Shown here: one piece after another, positions 1 through 9,898 of the stretch
Layout: the number at the start of each line of letters is the position of its first letter
How positions within the stretch are numbered: position 1 is the stretch's first letter
Source of the DNA: JALQTD01 sp964390365
Lineage (GTDB): Bacteria; Bacteroidota; Bacteroidia; Flavobacteriales_D; Sanyastnellaceae
Length of the DNA: 27,665 nt
NCBI GenBank assembly: GCA_964390365.1
Contig: CAYMHW010000025.1
Coordinates: 1-27,665 of the forward strand
Direction of reading: 5' to 3'
Notes under the pieces: generated by a model
The model's input: the letters and a program-made list of their open reading frames with translations, nothing else
Databases searched by the model: none
What the model was told of the DNA's origin: nothing
Program-made: the position numbers and the translations under genes

Positions 1-3000
1 AGTCCTATGCCGGTGCGGCGGCCTTGGCCCAAGCCGCGGGTTACCTTGAAAACATAGCGGGCTACTCCTTGGAAACGGGGAACTGGCTCGTCGCGCCGGG
101 CATGTCGGCCCAAGCCGCCATCGATCGCGCCGAAGCCGGTGACACGGTGACCCTCCTCAACGGTACCCACGCCTTCACTTCCACGGTGAACGTGAACAAG
201 GTGCTCACGCTCGAAGGCGAGTCGGAGACGGGCACGACGTTGAGCTGCGCGTCCTTGTTAGAGGCGTATGGCATCGCCGTGCAGTCGCCGAGTGTGAAGT
301 TGCGGAACTTGACCGTGGACGGTTCGGGTACTGCGGTCTTCGGCATCCACGTGCAGCCGAACACGTCCAACATTTGGTTGAAGGGCCTGACCGCGTCGAA
401 TTGCGTCCAAAACGGCATCTCGTTCACGGGCACGAACGAAGAAGAAGGCGAAAGCACGGTTGAAGACATCACGGTCACGAACAACGGCCTGACGGGCCTC
501 GGCTTCGGCGCTTCGCAATCGGTCTTTGTCAGGGACATCACCGGCTCGGGCAATGCCGGGAGCGACATCGGCATTTACATCGGGGACTACACGGAACAGC
601 CCAATGACTATTTGGTCTTCGCGGAACCCCTGAACGTGGCGGTGATCAGCTACACGATTGAGGAAAACGACCCCGCGGGCTTCGAGGTGGTCGCTTCCAC
701 GGATGATGAATCGGATGCGCTGTTCAACGAGAATGCGAACGTGGTGGTTCCCGAGGATTGGAACCACGTGCTCGTTGCGGACGTTCCTGCAGCGAACCCA
801 CCCGCAGCTTCAGCGTTCACGGTGTACGCACTGACCAAATCGGCATTCTACAGCACCCTTGCCGGGGCGTACTCGAGCAGTCCAATTTTCCAAAACATCG
901 CAGGCTACTCCTTGGAGACGGGGAACTGGTTGGTCGCTCCGGGCATGTCGGCCCAAGCCGCCATCGACCGCGCCGAAGCCGGTGACACGGTGACACTCCT
1001 CGACGGCACCCACGCCTTCACTTCCACGGTGAATGTGAATAAGGCGATCACGCTGGAAGGCGAGTCGGAAGCGGGCACCACGTTGAGCTGCGCTTCCCTG
1101 ACGGAAGCCTACGGCATCGCGGTGCAGTCGCCGAGTGCGACCCTTCAGAACTTGACGGTGGACGGTTCGGGCACTGCCGTTTTCGGCATCCACGTACAGC
1201 CGAATACGTCCAACGTTTCATTGAGCGGCCTGACCGCCTCGAACTGCCTCCAAAACGGCATCTCGTTCACGGGTACGAACAACACGGAGGGCGGTAACAC
1301 CGTCACGGACGTCACGGTGACTAACAACGGCTTGACGGGACTCGGCTTTGGCGCCTCGCAGTACGTCACGGTCAGCGACGTCACCGGCGGAGGCAATGCG
1401 AGCAGCGACATCGGCATCTACATCGGGTCGTACGATTTGCAGCGAAACGATGGTTTGGTCTTCGAGGAACCCCTCAACGTCAACGCCATCACCTACACCA
1501 TCGAGGCGAATGATCCCGAGGGCTTCGAAGTGGTGGCTTCTACGGTTGACGACACGGATGCGCTTTACGTTGCCGATGCCAACGTGGTGGTTCCAGAAGA
1601 GTGGAATCACGTGTTGATCTCAGAGGTGAACCAGGTGATAGCCCCGGGAACGTCGACGTTCTCAGCGTATGCTTTGATGAAGCCCGAGTCGTATGCCGCT
1701 GCGGCAGCCGCGGCCCAAGCTGCGGGTTATCTTGAAAACATCGCGGGTTATTCCTTGGAGACGGGGAACTGGCTGGTCGCGCCGGGCATGTCGGCCCAAA
1801 CCGCCATCGACCGCGCCGAAGCCGGTGACACGGTGACGCTCCTCGACGGCACCCACGCCTTCACTTCCACGGTGAACGTGAACAAGGCGATCACGCTGGA
1901 AGGCGAGTCGGAAGCGGGCACCACGTTGAGCTGCGCCTCCCTGACGGGGGCCTACGGCATCGCGGTGCAGTCGCCGAGTGCGACCCTTCAGAACTTGACG
2001 GTGGACGGTTCGGGCACTGCCGTTTTCGGCATCCACGTACAGCCGAATACGTCCAACGTTTCATTGAGCGGCCTGACCGCCTCGAACTGCCTCCAAAACG
2101 GCATCTCGTTCACGGGTACGAACAACACGGAGGGCGGTAACACCGTCACGGACGTCACGGTGACTAACAACGGCTTGACGGGACTCGGCTTTGGCGCCTC
2201 GCAGTACGTCACGGTCAGCGACGTCACCGGCGGAGGCAATGCGAGCAGCGACATCGGCATCTACATCGGGTCGTACGATTTGCAGCGAAACGATGGTTTG
2301 GTCTTCGAGGAACCCCTCAACGTCAACGCCATCACCTACACCATCGAGGCGAATGATCCCGAAGGCTTCGAAGTGGTGGCTTCCACCGTCGACGACACCG
2401 ATGCGCTATACAATGCCGAGGCCAACGTGGTGGTTCCGGCGAATTGGAACCACGTGTTGATCACGGACGTGAACCAAGTGATTGCCCCCGGAGCGTCCAC
2501 GTTCTCGGGCTATGCCTTGATGAAGGAAGAGGCGTATGGCGCTGCGGCGGCCGCGGCCCAAGGGGTGGGTTACCTTGAGAACATCGCGGGCTACTCGTTG
2601 GAGACCGGTCACTGGGTCGTGGCGGAGGGCATGAGCATCCAGGCTGCGGCTGACCGCGCGTCTGCGGGCGATGTCATTGACCTCCAAGCGGGCTCGTTTA
2701 CGGAGTCCGTGACCACCGCGGTCCCGTTGACGATTGAGGGGGTCGGCTCGGAAACGGTCCTCGGTGCGGAGGCGGATTGGGTGTTGGATTTGGCCTCGGG
2801 CACGGCGGCCGATGAGCGGACGACCTTGCGGAATGTGCGGTTGAATGCAGCCCAAAACGGAGTCAAACTCCACGCATTCAGCACCTTGGAAAGCGTCGAG
2901 GTCAGCGACATGACCGGCACGGCGGTGCAACTCCTCGGCGACGACGCGATCATCGCCCAATCCCAAATCAACCAAAACGCCATCGGACTTCAAGTCGCGG

Positions 3001-6000
3001 CCGCCGATGCGCCGTCGAACCTTACGGTCACGGGCTCGCAGTTCAACGGGAACTCCGTAGCGGGCTGGTCCATGGTGGCTCCCACCGGACAAGTGACCTC
3101 CTTGTTGGGCTTCGCGGCCTCGGGCAATGCGTTCGAAGGCAATGGCGTGGGCATCGAGTCGAACCGACTGGCCGGCCTCACGTTGACGGGCAACGCATTC
3201 AGCAACACCACCGCCGACGTCAGCCTCGACGCTTCGGAGCTGGCTGCTGCTTCGGCCACCGTGACCGACAACGCCTTCTCGAGCAGCGGCGTGGCGGTCC
3301 AGTACACGGGCAGCGAATCCGCCGCAGCGCAGCAATCACTGACCATCGAGCGCAACGCGTTCACGGGCTACACCACCGGCGTGCAATTCGGTGAAGACGG
3401 CATGGCTTCGGCTTTGCCGGGCACGTTGTCGTTGACCCAAAACAGCTTCGTAGGAAACGGCTCACCCGCAGTGGTGAACCAAACAGGCAGCGCGTTGACC
3501 TTGTCGTGCAACTGGCACGGCGGTGGCAACGTGGCGGCGGTTTCGGCGTCCGCGCATCCGACGGTTGACATCGCTTCCATCTTGATCTCGGGGGCGGACA
3601 CCGACGCGGAGGCATTGGGATTCCAGCCCGCTGAAGGTGCGGCGTGCGAGGCGTTCGGGGGGTGTGCGCTGCCCGGAGCTTGCAACTACGATGCGGACGC
3701 CACCGTGCTGTTCCCCGATGCGGCGGATTGCGATTTCGATTCCTGCACGGGCTGCATGGACGACTCCGCTTGCAACTACGACGCGTCAGCGACCATCTCG
3801 GAGAACAGCCAGTGCACCTACCCGCCGGCGCACTACGATTGCGACGGGAACTGTTTGGCCGATGCCGACAGCGATGGCGTGTGCGATGAGCTCGAGGTGG
3901 AAGGGTGCGTGGACGCTTTGGCTTGCAACTACGACAGCGACCCCACGACGGACGCGAACAACGCGCTGTGCACCTACCCTGCGGAGGACTACCTCGATTG
4001 CGCCGGGGCTTGCCTCAACGACACAGACGGCGATGGCGTGTGCGATGAACTCGAGGTGGGCGGCTGCACGGACGCTGGAGCCTGCAACTACAGCAGCGCT
4101 GCGACGGATGACGACGGAACCTGTGAATACGCATCGTGCGCTGGTTGCACCGTGGTGGTGGCGTGCAACTACGACGCCAACGCGACCATCAGCGCTCCAG
4201 AAACGTGCACGTATCCCGACGAGGCCTACCTGGATTGCGATGGGGCGTGCTTGAACGATGCCGACGAGGACGGCGTGTGCGATGAGGACGAAGTGGCGGG
4301 TTGCACGGACAGCTCAGCCTGCAATTACGATGCGGACGCGACGGATTCCACCGATACCTGTACCTACCCGGAGCAGTACTACGACTGCGACGGTGCCTGC
4401 TTGCTCGACACGGATGGGGACGGCGTGTGCAACGCGTTGGAGGTCTTCGGTTGCACGGTGGCCACCGCTTGCAATTACAACCCGGAAGCGACCCAGCTCG
4501 ACGGCAGTTGCGAGTTCTCAAGCTGCATCGGATGCACCATTGAGGCGGCTTGCAACTTCAATCCGACGGCAACTTCAAGCCAAAACTGGACCTGCACTTA
4601 CCCGTCGCTTCCCTACACGGATTGCAACGGTGATTGCCTTTCAGACATCAACGACAACGGCATCTGCGACCAAAACGAAGTCTTCGGCTGCATGGACCCC
4701 AGCGCCACCAACTACAACCCAACGGCCAACGTCAACGGCGGCTGCATTGGCGAGGTGGTCGGTTGCATGATTCCATCGGCTTGCAATTACCTGGAAACCG
4801 CGACGGTCATGTCCATTCAGGATTGCGATTTCACTTCGTGTGCCCCACCGGCCACCTCCGGAATGCCGGGCGATGTTCAGGGGTGCACCGAGCAGTACGC
4901 TTGCAACTACAACGCCTCCGCCACAGTGGACGACGGCACGTGCGAATACACTTCTTGCGTGGGGTGCATGAACCCCCTTGCTTGCGATTACGACGCCTCG
5001 TACCTCTACAACAGCGCGTGCGATTTCAGCTGTTATGGTTGCACCACATCGACTGCGGCAAACTACGATCCAACGGCAACCATCGACGACGGTTCTTGCC
5101 TTTACGTCCCCGGATGCAACATTCCATCTGCGTGCAACTTCGATCCGGTTGCCTCAGTCAACAACGGCACCTGCGACTTCACGTCGTGTGCTGGTTGCGG
5201 GGATGCGACCGCGTGCAACTACGACGGCACGGTGACGCTGAACGACGTGGCCACCTGCACCTACCCCGATGAAGGCTACGATTGCAATGGAGATTGCTTG
5301 GCGGACGCCGACACCGACGGCGTGTGCGATCCGTTCGAGGTGGTCGGCTGCTTGGATGCATCGGCTTGCAACTACGCTGCGGGCGCCACGGACCTCGTGC
5401 CCTGCGAATTCCCGGCGACCCATTACGATTGCGATGGCGTGTGCCTGAACGACACGGACGGCGACGGGGTGTGCGATGAATTGGAGGTCGTGGGCTGCAC
5501 GAATGCGAACGCGTGCAACTACAACGCGAGCGCCACGGACGAAGGCTCTTGCGAGTTCACGAGCTGCGTGGGCTGCATGGACAACACCGCATGCAACTAC
5601 GACGGCACCGCCACGTTGAGCAATCCGCTCGAGTGCACCTACCCCGATTCGGGCTACGATTGCGACGGGGATTGCTTGAACGACAGCGATTCGGATGGCG
5701 TGTGCGACGAATTCGAAGTGGTGGGTTGCACGGATTCGAATGCCTGCAATTACGATGCTGCTGCAACGGATGACGGGTCGTGCGAATACCCCGTCGATGT
5801 GCACGGTGTCGCCTATGTCGATTGCGATGGCGCGTGCTTGAACGACGTGGACGGGGATGGCGTGTGCGATGAAGATGAGGTGAACGGGTGCATGGATGAA
5901 GATGCGTGCAACTACAATGCGGGGGCGACGGATGATTTGGGCTGCGAATACCTCACGTGTGCAGGCTGCTCCATCCTTTCCGCTTGCAACTACAATCCGA

Positions 6001-8069
6001 CCGCTGACATCATCAACAACAGCACGTGCACGTTTGCGAATCCGGGCTTCGACTGCGACGGCAACTGCATCGACATCAACAACAACGGCACGTGCGACAG
6101 CGAAGAGGCAACGCTCATTGATTGCTTCGACGTGCTCGCATGCAACTACAACGAGAACACGAACGTGGTCAACAACAGCTTGTGCATCTACCGCACGGCG
6201 GCCTGCGATACGTGTTCTGGGGAAACCGACGGTACGGGCGCGGTCGTGGACAACGACCAAGACGACGACGGTGTGTGCGATGCCGACGAAATCACGGGTT
6301 GCCAAGATGCTACGGCGTGCAACTACGATGTGAATGCGACCGATCCGCCCGCGGCGGGGCAGGAGTGCACCTACACGAGCCTCCCTTGTGACGTGTGCAG
6401 TGGCGAACAGGACGGAACGGGCACGGTGGTCGATGGCGATCCGGACAACGACGGAGTCTGCGCTCCCGATGAAGTCACGGGTTGCCAAGATGCCACCGCC
6501 TGCAACTACAACGTGAACGCGACCGATCCGCCCGCGGCAGGGCAGGAGTGTGCGTATGCGACGGGGCCGTGCGATGTTTGTTCTGGGCTCACGGACGGAA
6601 CCGGATTCGTGGTCTACGGAGACGTGGACGGCGACGGCATTTGCAACACGGCGGAGACTGAAGGCTGCGTCTACCCGACGGCCTGCAACTACGACGCTTC
6701 AGCGACCGAGGACGACGGTTCGTGCATCTTCCCAACGGGCTGCGAGACCTGCAGCGGTGGGACAGACGGAACCGGCACCGTGGTCGCCAACGACGACGAC
6801 GCGGATGGGGTCTGCAACGACGATGAAATTGCGGGCTGCACCGACGCGGCGGCGTGCAACTACAACCAGTACGCCACCGAAAGCGCAGCCACGTGCGTCT
6901 ACGCAACGGGGTGCGATTCATGTGCGGGAGGACTTTCAGGTGACGGGTATGTGCTCGACGGGGACGCCGATGACGACGGCACCTGTGACGTGGACGAAGT
7001 GCCCGGTTGCACCGATGGAGCTGCGTGCAATTACGATGCGACGGCGACCGACGACGATGGCACGTGCCTCTTCGCAGACGGCAACTGCGAGGTCTGCGAT
7101 GGCAACGGCGGCATCCAGCTGAACGACAGCGACAGCGACGGCGTCTGCGATGCCGATGAAGTCCCGGGTTGCCAAGTCGCCGAAGCCTGCAACTACAACG
7201 CGAGCGCCACGGACGCAGCACCTTGCGTGTTTGCAACGGGCTGCGATTCGTGCGACGGCATCGGCGGCGTCACCGACGGGGACGCCAACGCCAACGGCAT
7301 CTGCGATGCGAATGAAGTGGCGGGATGCCGGGATTCGGGCGCCTGCAACTTCGATGCGGCAGCCAACGTCTCGGACAACTCGTGTGTCTACGCGAGCAAC
7401 GCGTGCGAAGTGTGCGATGGCAACGGTGGAGTGACGGTGCTCGACGACGACGCCGATGGCGTGTGCAACGCGGATGAGGTCACGGGATGCCAGGATGCCG
7501 CCGCTTGCAATTACGATGCTTCGGCCACCGAAGACGATGCCGCTTCGTGCGTGTACGCGGATGAAGCGTGCGAGATGTGCAGCGAGGGTGCCGTGGTGTT
7601 CATGGACGTGGACGGCGACGGGTTGTGCGATGCGGAGGAGCCTGCGGGTTGCGTGGGCGACGATGCGCCGCCGGTGCTCGTGCTGGATGCGGTGGTCGAG
7701 GTGGATGCCCCGGTGGCGGATTGGGCGACGTTGGATTTGGTAAGCCAAATCATCGACGACTCCCAAGTCACGGTCACCTTCACGGACATCGAAAGCATGG
7801 CCGGCGGCACCTACCAGGTCACCCGCCTGTACACCGCAACCGACGCGTGCGGGTCGAGCGCCACCTACGGCCACGTCCTTCAAGCCGCGGCTTCTTTGCC
7901 CGGCGGTTGCACGATTGCGGAAGCCATCAACTACGATGCGAATGCGGTCAACGACGACGGTTCGTGTTCTTTCGCCTCCGACTGCCCGCTCGATTTGAGC
8001 AACGACGGGACGATCGGTTCGACCGACTTGTTGGTGCTGTTGAGCGCCTTCGGTTCGAGTTGCGATTGA
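1..8069 (+). CDS. Giant secreted/surface repeat protein, 5'-truncated by window edge (beta-helix modules + Cys-rich ACNY repeats + dockerin-like end)
   Basis: The reading frame is open from base 3 and runs in from outside the window, because the first codons (SYAGAA...) match the module junction seen again at 1689; the true start is upstream. About 2,690 residues are visible. They comprise three 281-residue modules with beta-helix/pectin-lyase-like character (many G, N, T, V; recurring 'NGISFTG', 'DIGIYIG'), a fourth diverged module to about base 3630, about 30 Cys-rich units with interspersed Asp-rich stretches (DxDGDGVCD, resembling thrombospondin type-3 or EF-hand calcium loops), an HYR/Ig-like stretch (about 7660-7890), one last degenerate unit and a dockerin-like end (7983-8066: 'DLSNDGTIGSTDLLVLLSAF'). 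I infer a secreted, calcium-stabilised surface or adhesive protein. No enzymatic motif is seen. No canonical type IX C-terminal sorting domain is visible, so its export route is unclear. Confidence 0.9.
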   Translation, partial: SYAGAAALAQAAGYLENIAGYSLETGNWLVAPGMSAQAAIDRAEAGDTVTLLNGTHAFTSTVNVNKVLTLEGESETGTTLSCASLLEAYGIAVQSPSVKLRNLTVDGSGTAVFGIHVQPNTSNIWLKGLTASNCVQNGISFTGTNEEEGESTVEDITVTNNGLTGLGFGASQSVFVRDITGSGNAGSDIGIYIGDYTEQPNDYLVFAEPLNVAVISYTIEENDPAGFEVVASTDDESDALFNENANVVVPEDWNHVLVADVPAANPPAASAFTVYALTKSAFYSTLAGAYSSSPIFQNIAGYSLETGNWLVAPGMSAQAAIDRAEAGDTVTLLDGTHAFTSTVNVNKAITLEGESEAGTTLSCASLTEAYGIAVQSPSATLQNLTVDGSGTAVFGIHVQPNTSNVSLSGLTASNCLQNGISFTGTNNTEGGNTVTDVTVTNNGLTGLGFGASQYVTVSDVTGGGNASSDIGIYIGSYDLQRNDGLVFEEPLNVNAITYTIEANDPEGFEVVASTVDDTDALYVADANVVVPEEWNHVLISEVNQVIAPGTSTFSAYALMKPESYAAAAAAAQAAGYLENIAGYSLETGNWLVAPGMSAQTAIDRAEAGDTVTLLDGTHAFTSTVNVNKAITLEGESEAGTTLSCASLTGAYGIAVQSPSATLQNLTVDGSGTAVFGIHVQPNTSNVSLSGLTASNCLQNGISFTGTNNTEGGNTVTDVTVTNNGLTGLGFGASQYVTVSDVTGGGNASSDIGIYIGSYDLQRNDGLVFEEPLNVNAITYTIEANDPEGFEVVASTVDDTDALYNAEANVVVPANWNHVLITDVNQVIAPGASTFSGYALMKEEAYGAAAAAAQGVGYLENIAGYSLETGHWVVAEGMSIQAAADRASAGDVIDLQAGSFTESVTTAVPLTIEGVGSETVLGAEADWVLDLASGTAADERTTLRNVRLNAAQNGVKLHAFSTLESVEVSDMTGTAVQLLGDDAIIAQSQINQNAIGLQVAAADAPSNLTVTGSQFNGNSVAGWSMVAPTGQVTSLLGFAASGNAFEGNGVGIESNRLAGLTLTGNAFSNTTADVSLDASELAAASATVTDNAFSSSGVAVQYTGSESAAAQQSLTIERNAFTGYTTGVQFGEDGMASALPGTLSLTQNSFVGNGSPAVVNQTGSALTLSCNWHGGGNVAAVSASAHPTVDIASILISGADTDAEALGFQPAEGAACEAFGGCALPGACNYDADATVLFPDAADCDFDSCTGCMDDSACNYDASATISENSQCTYPPAHYDCDGNCLADADSDGVCDELEVEGCVDALACNYDSDPTTDANNALCTYPAEDYLDCAGACLNDTDGDGVCDELEVGGCTDAGACNYSSAATDDDGTCEYASCAGCTVVVACNYDANATISAPETCTYPDEAYLDCDGACLNDADEDGVCDEDEVAGCTDSSACNYDADATDSTDTCTYPEQYYDCDGACLLDTDGDGVCNALEVFGCTVATACNYNPEATQLDGSCEFSSCIGCTIEAACNFNPTATSSQNWTCTYPSLPYTDCNGDCLSDINDNGICDQNEVFGCMDPSATNYNPTANVNGGCIGEVVGCMIPSACNYLETATVMSIQDCDFTSCAPPATSGMPGDVQGCTEQYACNYNASATVDDGTCEYTSCVGCMNPLACDYDASYLYNSACDFSCYGCTTSTAANYDPTATIDDGSCLYVPGCNIPSACNFDPVASVNNGTCDFTSCAGCGDATACNYDGTVTLNDVATCTYPDEGYDCNGDCLADADTDGVCDPFEVVGCLDASACNYAAGATDLVPCEFPATHYDCDGVCLNDTDGDGVCDELEVVGCTNANACNYNASATDEGSCEFTSCVGCMDNTACNYDGTATLSNPLECTYPDSGYDCDGDCLNDSDSDGVCDEFEVVGCTDSNACNYDAAATDDGSCEYPVDVHGVAYVDCDGACLNDVDGDGVCDEDEVNGCMDEDACNYNAGATDDLGCEYLTCAGCSILSACNYNPTADIINNSTCTFANPGFDCDGNCIDINNNGTCDSEEATLIDCFDVLACNYNENTNVVNNSLCIYRTAACDTCSGETDGTGAVVDNDQDDDGVCDADEITGCQDATACNYDVNATDPPAAGQECTYTSLPCDVCSGEQDGTGTVVDGDPDNDGVCAPDEVTGCQDATACNYNVNATDPPAAGQECAYATGPCDVCSGLTDGTGFVVYGDVDGDGICNTAETEGCVYPTACNYDASATEDDGSCIFPTGCETCSGGTDGTGTVVANDDDADGVCNDDEIAGCTDAAACNYNQYATESAATCVYATGCDSCAGGLSGDGYVLDGDADDDGTCDVDEVPGCTDGAACNYDATATDDDGTCLFADGNCEVCDGNGGIQLNDSDSDGVCDADEVPGCQVAEACNYNASATDAAPCVFATGCDSCDGIGGVTDGDANANGICDANEVAGCRDSGACNFDAAANVSDNSCVYASNACEVCDGNGGVTVLDDDADGVCNADEVTGCQDAAACNYDASATEDDAASCVYADEACEMCSEGAVVFMDVDGDGLCDAEEPAGCVGDDAPPVLVLDAVVEVDAPVADWATLDLVSQIIDDSQVTVTFTDIESMAGGTYQVTRLYTATDACGSSATYGHVLQAAASLPGGCTIAEAINYDANAVNDDGSCSFASDCPLDLSNDGTIGSTDLLVLLSAFGSSCD
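3..845 (+). repeat. 843-bp tandem coding repeat, copy 1
   Basis: First visible copy of a 281-codon module. The anchor 'ENIAGYSLETG' recurs at exactly 843-bp steps (Asn codons at 51, 894, 1737 and 2580). This copy is the most diverged of the three full copies at the nucleotide level. More copies may lie upstream of the window. Confidence 0.9.
846..1688 (+). repeat. 843-bp tandem coding repeat, copy 2
   Basis: Same module with the same length and no net indel. By eye, bases 1107-1519 are identical to 1950-2362 in copy 3, with scattered mostly silent differences outside that block. This points to recent duplication or gene conversion. Confidence 0.92.
1689..2531 (+). repeat. 843-bp tandem coding repeat, copy 3
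   Basis: Third in-frame copy. Its central portion matches copy 2 exactly, while its two ends carry substitutions. A fourth module begins at 2532 with the same anchor (ENIAGYSLETG) but diverges soon after into a different beta-helix sequence. Confidence 0.92.
3660..7652 (+). repeat. Array of about 30 Cys-rich 'GC-x4-ACNY-x4-AT' units
   Basis: Within the giant protein I count 30 units matching roughly G-C-x(4)-A-C-N-[YF]-x(4)-A-T, plus a degenerate 31st near 7908. Many pairs are joined by an Asp-rich linker (DCDGxC, then DxDGDGVCDxxEV) with paired cysteines that resembles calcium-binding loops. Unit spacing varies, so this is a protein-level repeat and not a DNA satellite. The regular cysteines suggest disulfide-bonded extracellular mini-domains. 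Confidence 0.9.
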
Positions 8070-8086
8070 TGCATCGACTGCATGAG

Positions 8087-8120
8087 ACGGGCCATCCTTC
8101 AGGGTGGCCCGTTTTTTTTT
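8087..8120 (+). terminator. Rho-independent terminator of the giant surface-protein gene
   Basis: An 11-bp stem (ACGGGCCATCC paired with GGGTGGCCCGT, one G-U pair) with a TTCA loop is followed by a run of nine T. It lies 18 bases after the stop codon at 8067-8069. Confidence 0.92.
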
Positions 8121-8173
8121 GCGCCCCCCCGAACAAACCGAATCTCGGTTAACTTGGCGTCAAAATCCTTGCC

Positions 8174-8758
8174 ATGCGCTCCAACTACGAACTCCTTTCA
8201 TCGAGCCGCCACCTGCTTTCGGGCTTTTGGTTCCCCGCCATCGGGGCGTTCCTCGTCGTCAGCATCATTTCTTCTGCGGGCAGCAGCTTGACCTTGGGCG
8301 TGTTGCCGCTGCTGTTGGCGGGGCCGCTTGGGGTCGGCCAATCGAACTACTTTCTATCCATCGCCCGCAGCGGGCGCCCCCGTTTTGAGGAGGTGTTCAG
8401 CGGCTTCAACGCATTCGTACGCAACATGGCCATCGGCCTGCTGGTCGCGCTGGCCGTGGGCTTGGGAACGCTCTTGCTCATCATCCCCGGCATCATCCTC
8501 GGAATCGGGTTGAGCATGGCGTATTACATCGCCAACGACCGGCCGGAGCTCGATGCGCCGGATGTGCTGAAGGCGAGCTGGGAATTGGTTTGGAAAGGCG
8601 GGCACTTTTGGAAGGTCTTCGGCTTCATGCTGCTGGCGGTGTTGTTAACCTTGCTGGGGCTGCTGTGCTTCGGGGTGGGCGTGTTGTTCACCACGCCGAT
8701 GGTGTTGGTGGGCCAAGCCGCGTTGTACGAGGAATTGCGGTCGTCCACGGCGTACTGA
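8174..8758 (+). CDS. DUF975-like integral membrane protein
   Basis: Encodes 194 residues with about four hydrophobic segments (around 22-34, 36-52, 92-118 and 150-180). The central 'IIPGIILGIGLSMAYYIANDRPELDA' region, followed by 'DVLKASWELVWKGG', resembles the DUF975/DUF4013-type family (helix pair, then a conserved S-W-x2-x-K-G-like stretch). The function of that family is not established. The ATG at 8174 is the first in frame after the upstream terminator. A weak TAACTTGG at 8150-8157 is one mismatch from the -7 element. The gene is monocistronic and convergent with the ATPase gene, whose stop codon lies 9 bases beyond its own. Confidence 0.75.
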   Translation: MRSNYELLSSSRHLLSGFWFPAIGAFLVVSIISSAGSSLTLGVLPLLLAGPLGVGQSNYFLSIARSGRPRFEEVFSGFNAFVRNMAIGLLVALAVGLGTLLLIIPGIILGIGLSMAYYIANDRPELDAPDVLKASWELVWKGGHFWKVFGFMLLAVLLTLLGLLCFGVGVLFTTPMVLVGQAALYEELRSSTAY

Positions 8759-8767
8759 TTCCGTCCG

Positions 8768-9865
8768 TCATCGGCTGCGCAGCCACTCCGCGAACAGCGG
8801 GTCGGCGAGTTTCCACCGACCCGTCTCATCCTGCAACACCAGTTCGAGGCGTTCGAGCGATTGCAAGGCGGAGCGCACGCTGCTCGCTGCGGGCAGGCGG
8901 TGCTGCTGTAGGAATTCCATGGCCGTGGGTTGCTGGATGCCGTCGGGCGATTGGGCAATGGCGGTCAGGGTGGCGGCTTGGGCGGGGCTGAGCTGGTTTC
9001 GGATTTGGCCAAAAAATGACTGAAGCGACGCCAAAATGGCCTGCTGCACCTCGCGCACATCCTCCAACTTCGGGTCCCCCGCACGATCGAACAGCCGATT
9101 GCACTGCGCCTGCACCCAATGCGTCGTCCCCCGCGCCCAGCGGTACACGGCATCGAGCACCTCATCGGACACCGCTCGCCCCGCCTCCTCAAAATGCCGT
9201 CGAATGAACGGCGCGTAATCCGAGAAGGCCACTGCCTTGAGCTCCATCAGTTCGCACGATTGATAAAACGGTCGGCTGTGCTCGCTGAACATGGCCCGCA
9301 TCAGGCTTGCGTGGCTTCCGGAAAACACGAATCGGACCTCAGGAAATCCTTGCATCCACTCGCGAAACGTCGCCTCCGCTCCCGGCTCGCGAAAGTGCGT
9401 GATTTGCTGAAACTCGTCCAAACACAGCACAAACCCCGGCTCGAGCCGACTCAAATACGCCCCGATGCTCTCGAGCGCAGGCTGCGGTGCCCGACCGGCT
9501 CCCAATCGCAGCCCCACTTGTGGCGCACCCGTTGCGGGATCCGCCGTGAACTGCACTTCAAACTGCGCAAGGAACCGCTGCCACAGCGACGTGTGCCGCG
9601 TGTTGTGGACGCCTTCTCGTTCCAGCAGGGCCCGCCCAATTTTTTCCACGGCCTGCCGCAGGTCCAAGCAGGAAAGCAGGTCGATGGACATGCCCGATCG
9701 ACCTTCGAGCGATCGACGAATCAGTGCGGTTTTGCCCATTCGCCGTTCTCCTAAGATCACCACGTTGCGGCCGTTTTCGTAATGGCCCGCGAGGGTGGCG
9801 CGTTCCTCCTCTCGGTCGCAAAACAACTCGGGCTGCGTGTATCCTTGTACGATGAACGGGTTCAT
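8768..9865 (-). CDS. AAA-type ATPase (ATPase_2 / archaeal-ATPase-like) with C-terminal winged-helix-like region
   Basis: Encodes 365 residues starting at MNPFIVQGY. The frame stays open further upstream, but that extension crosses the AT-rich, dyad-containing region, so the internal ATG at 9865 was chosen. Walker A is GERRMGKT (39-46). Walker B is FVLCLDEF with Asp150 and Glu151. A sensor-1-like FSGS follows, then 'FSDYAPFIRRHFEEAGR', typical of the ATPase_2 (PF01637) architecture. The last 90 or so residues resemble a winged helix. Such stand-alone P-loop ATPases are common in Bacteroidota and archaea, and their role is usually unknown. The gene stands alone, divergent from sucA. Nothing in the sequence assigns a specific partner. 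Confidence 0.85.
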   Translation of the reverse strand: MNPFIVQGYTQPELFCDREEERATLAGHYENGRNVVILGERRMGKTALIRRSLEGRSGMSIDLLSCLDLRQAVEKIGRALLEREGVHNTRHTSLWQRFLAQFEVQFTADPATGAPQVGLRLGAGRAPQPALESIGAYLSRLEPGFVLCLDEFQQITHFREPGAEATFREWMQGFPEVRFVFSGSHASLMRAMFSEHSRPFYQSCELMELKAVAFSDYAPFIRRHFEEAGRAVSDEVLDAVYRWARGTTHWVQAQCNRLFDRAGDPKLEDVREVQQAILASLQSFFGQIRNQLSPAQAATLTAIAQSPDGIQQPTAMEFLQQHRLPAASSVRSALQSLERLELVLQDETGRWKLADPLFAEWLRSR

Positions 9866-9898
9866 GTTCAAATTTACGAAAAAATCGCGACATAAAAA

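Noticed and set aside
5154..6488. A 444-codon antisense frame within the Cys-rich repeat array
   Set aside because: It is a reflection of the regular repeats in the giant protein and has no independent start context.
9863..9873. TAAATTTG on the minus strand just before the ATPase start, matching the -7 consensus
   Set aside because: It ends three bases before the chosen ATG, which would put the transcript start inside or at the start codon, and no -33 TTG is present. It may be chance in AT-rich sequence.
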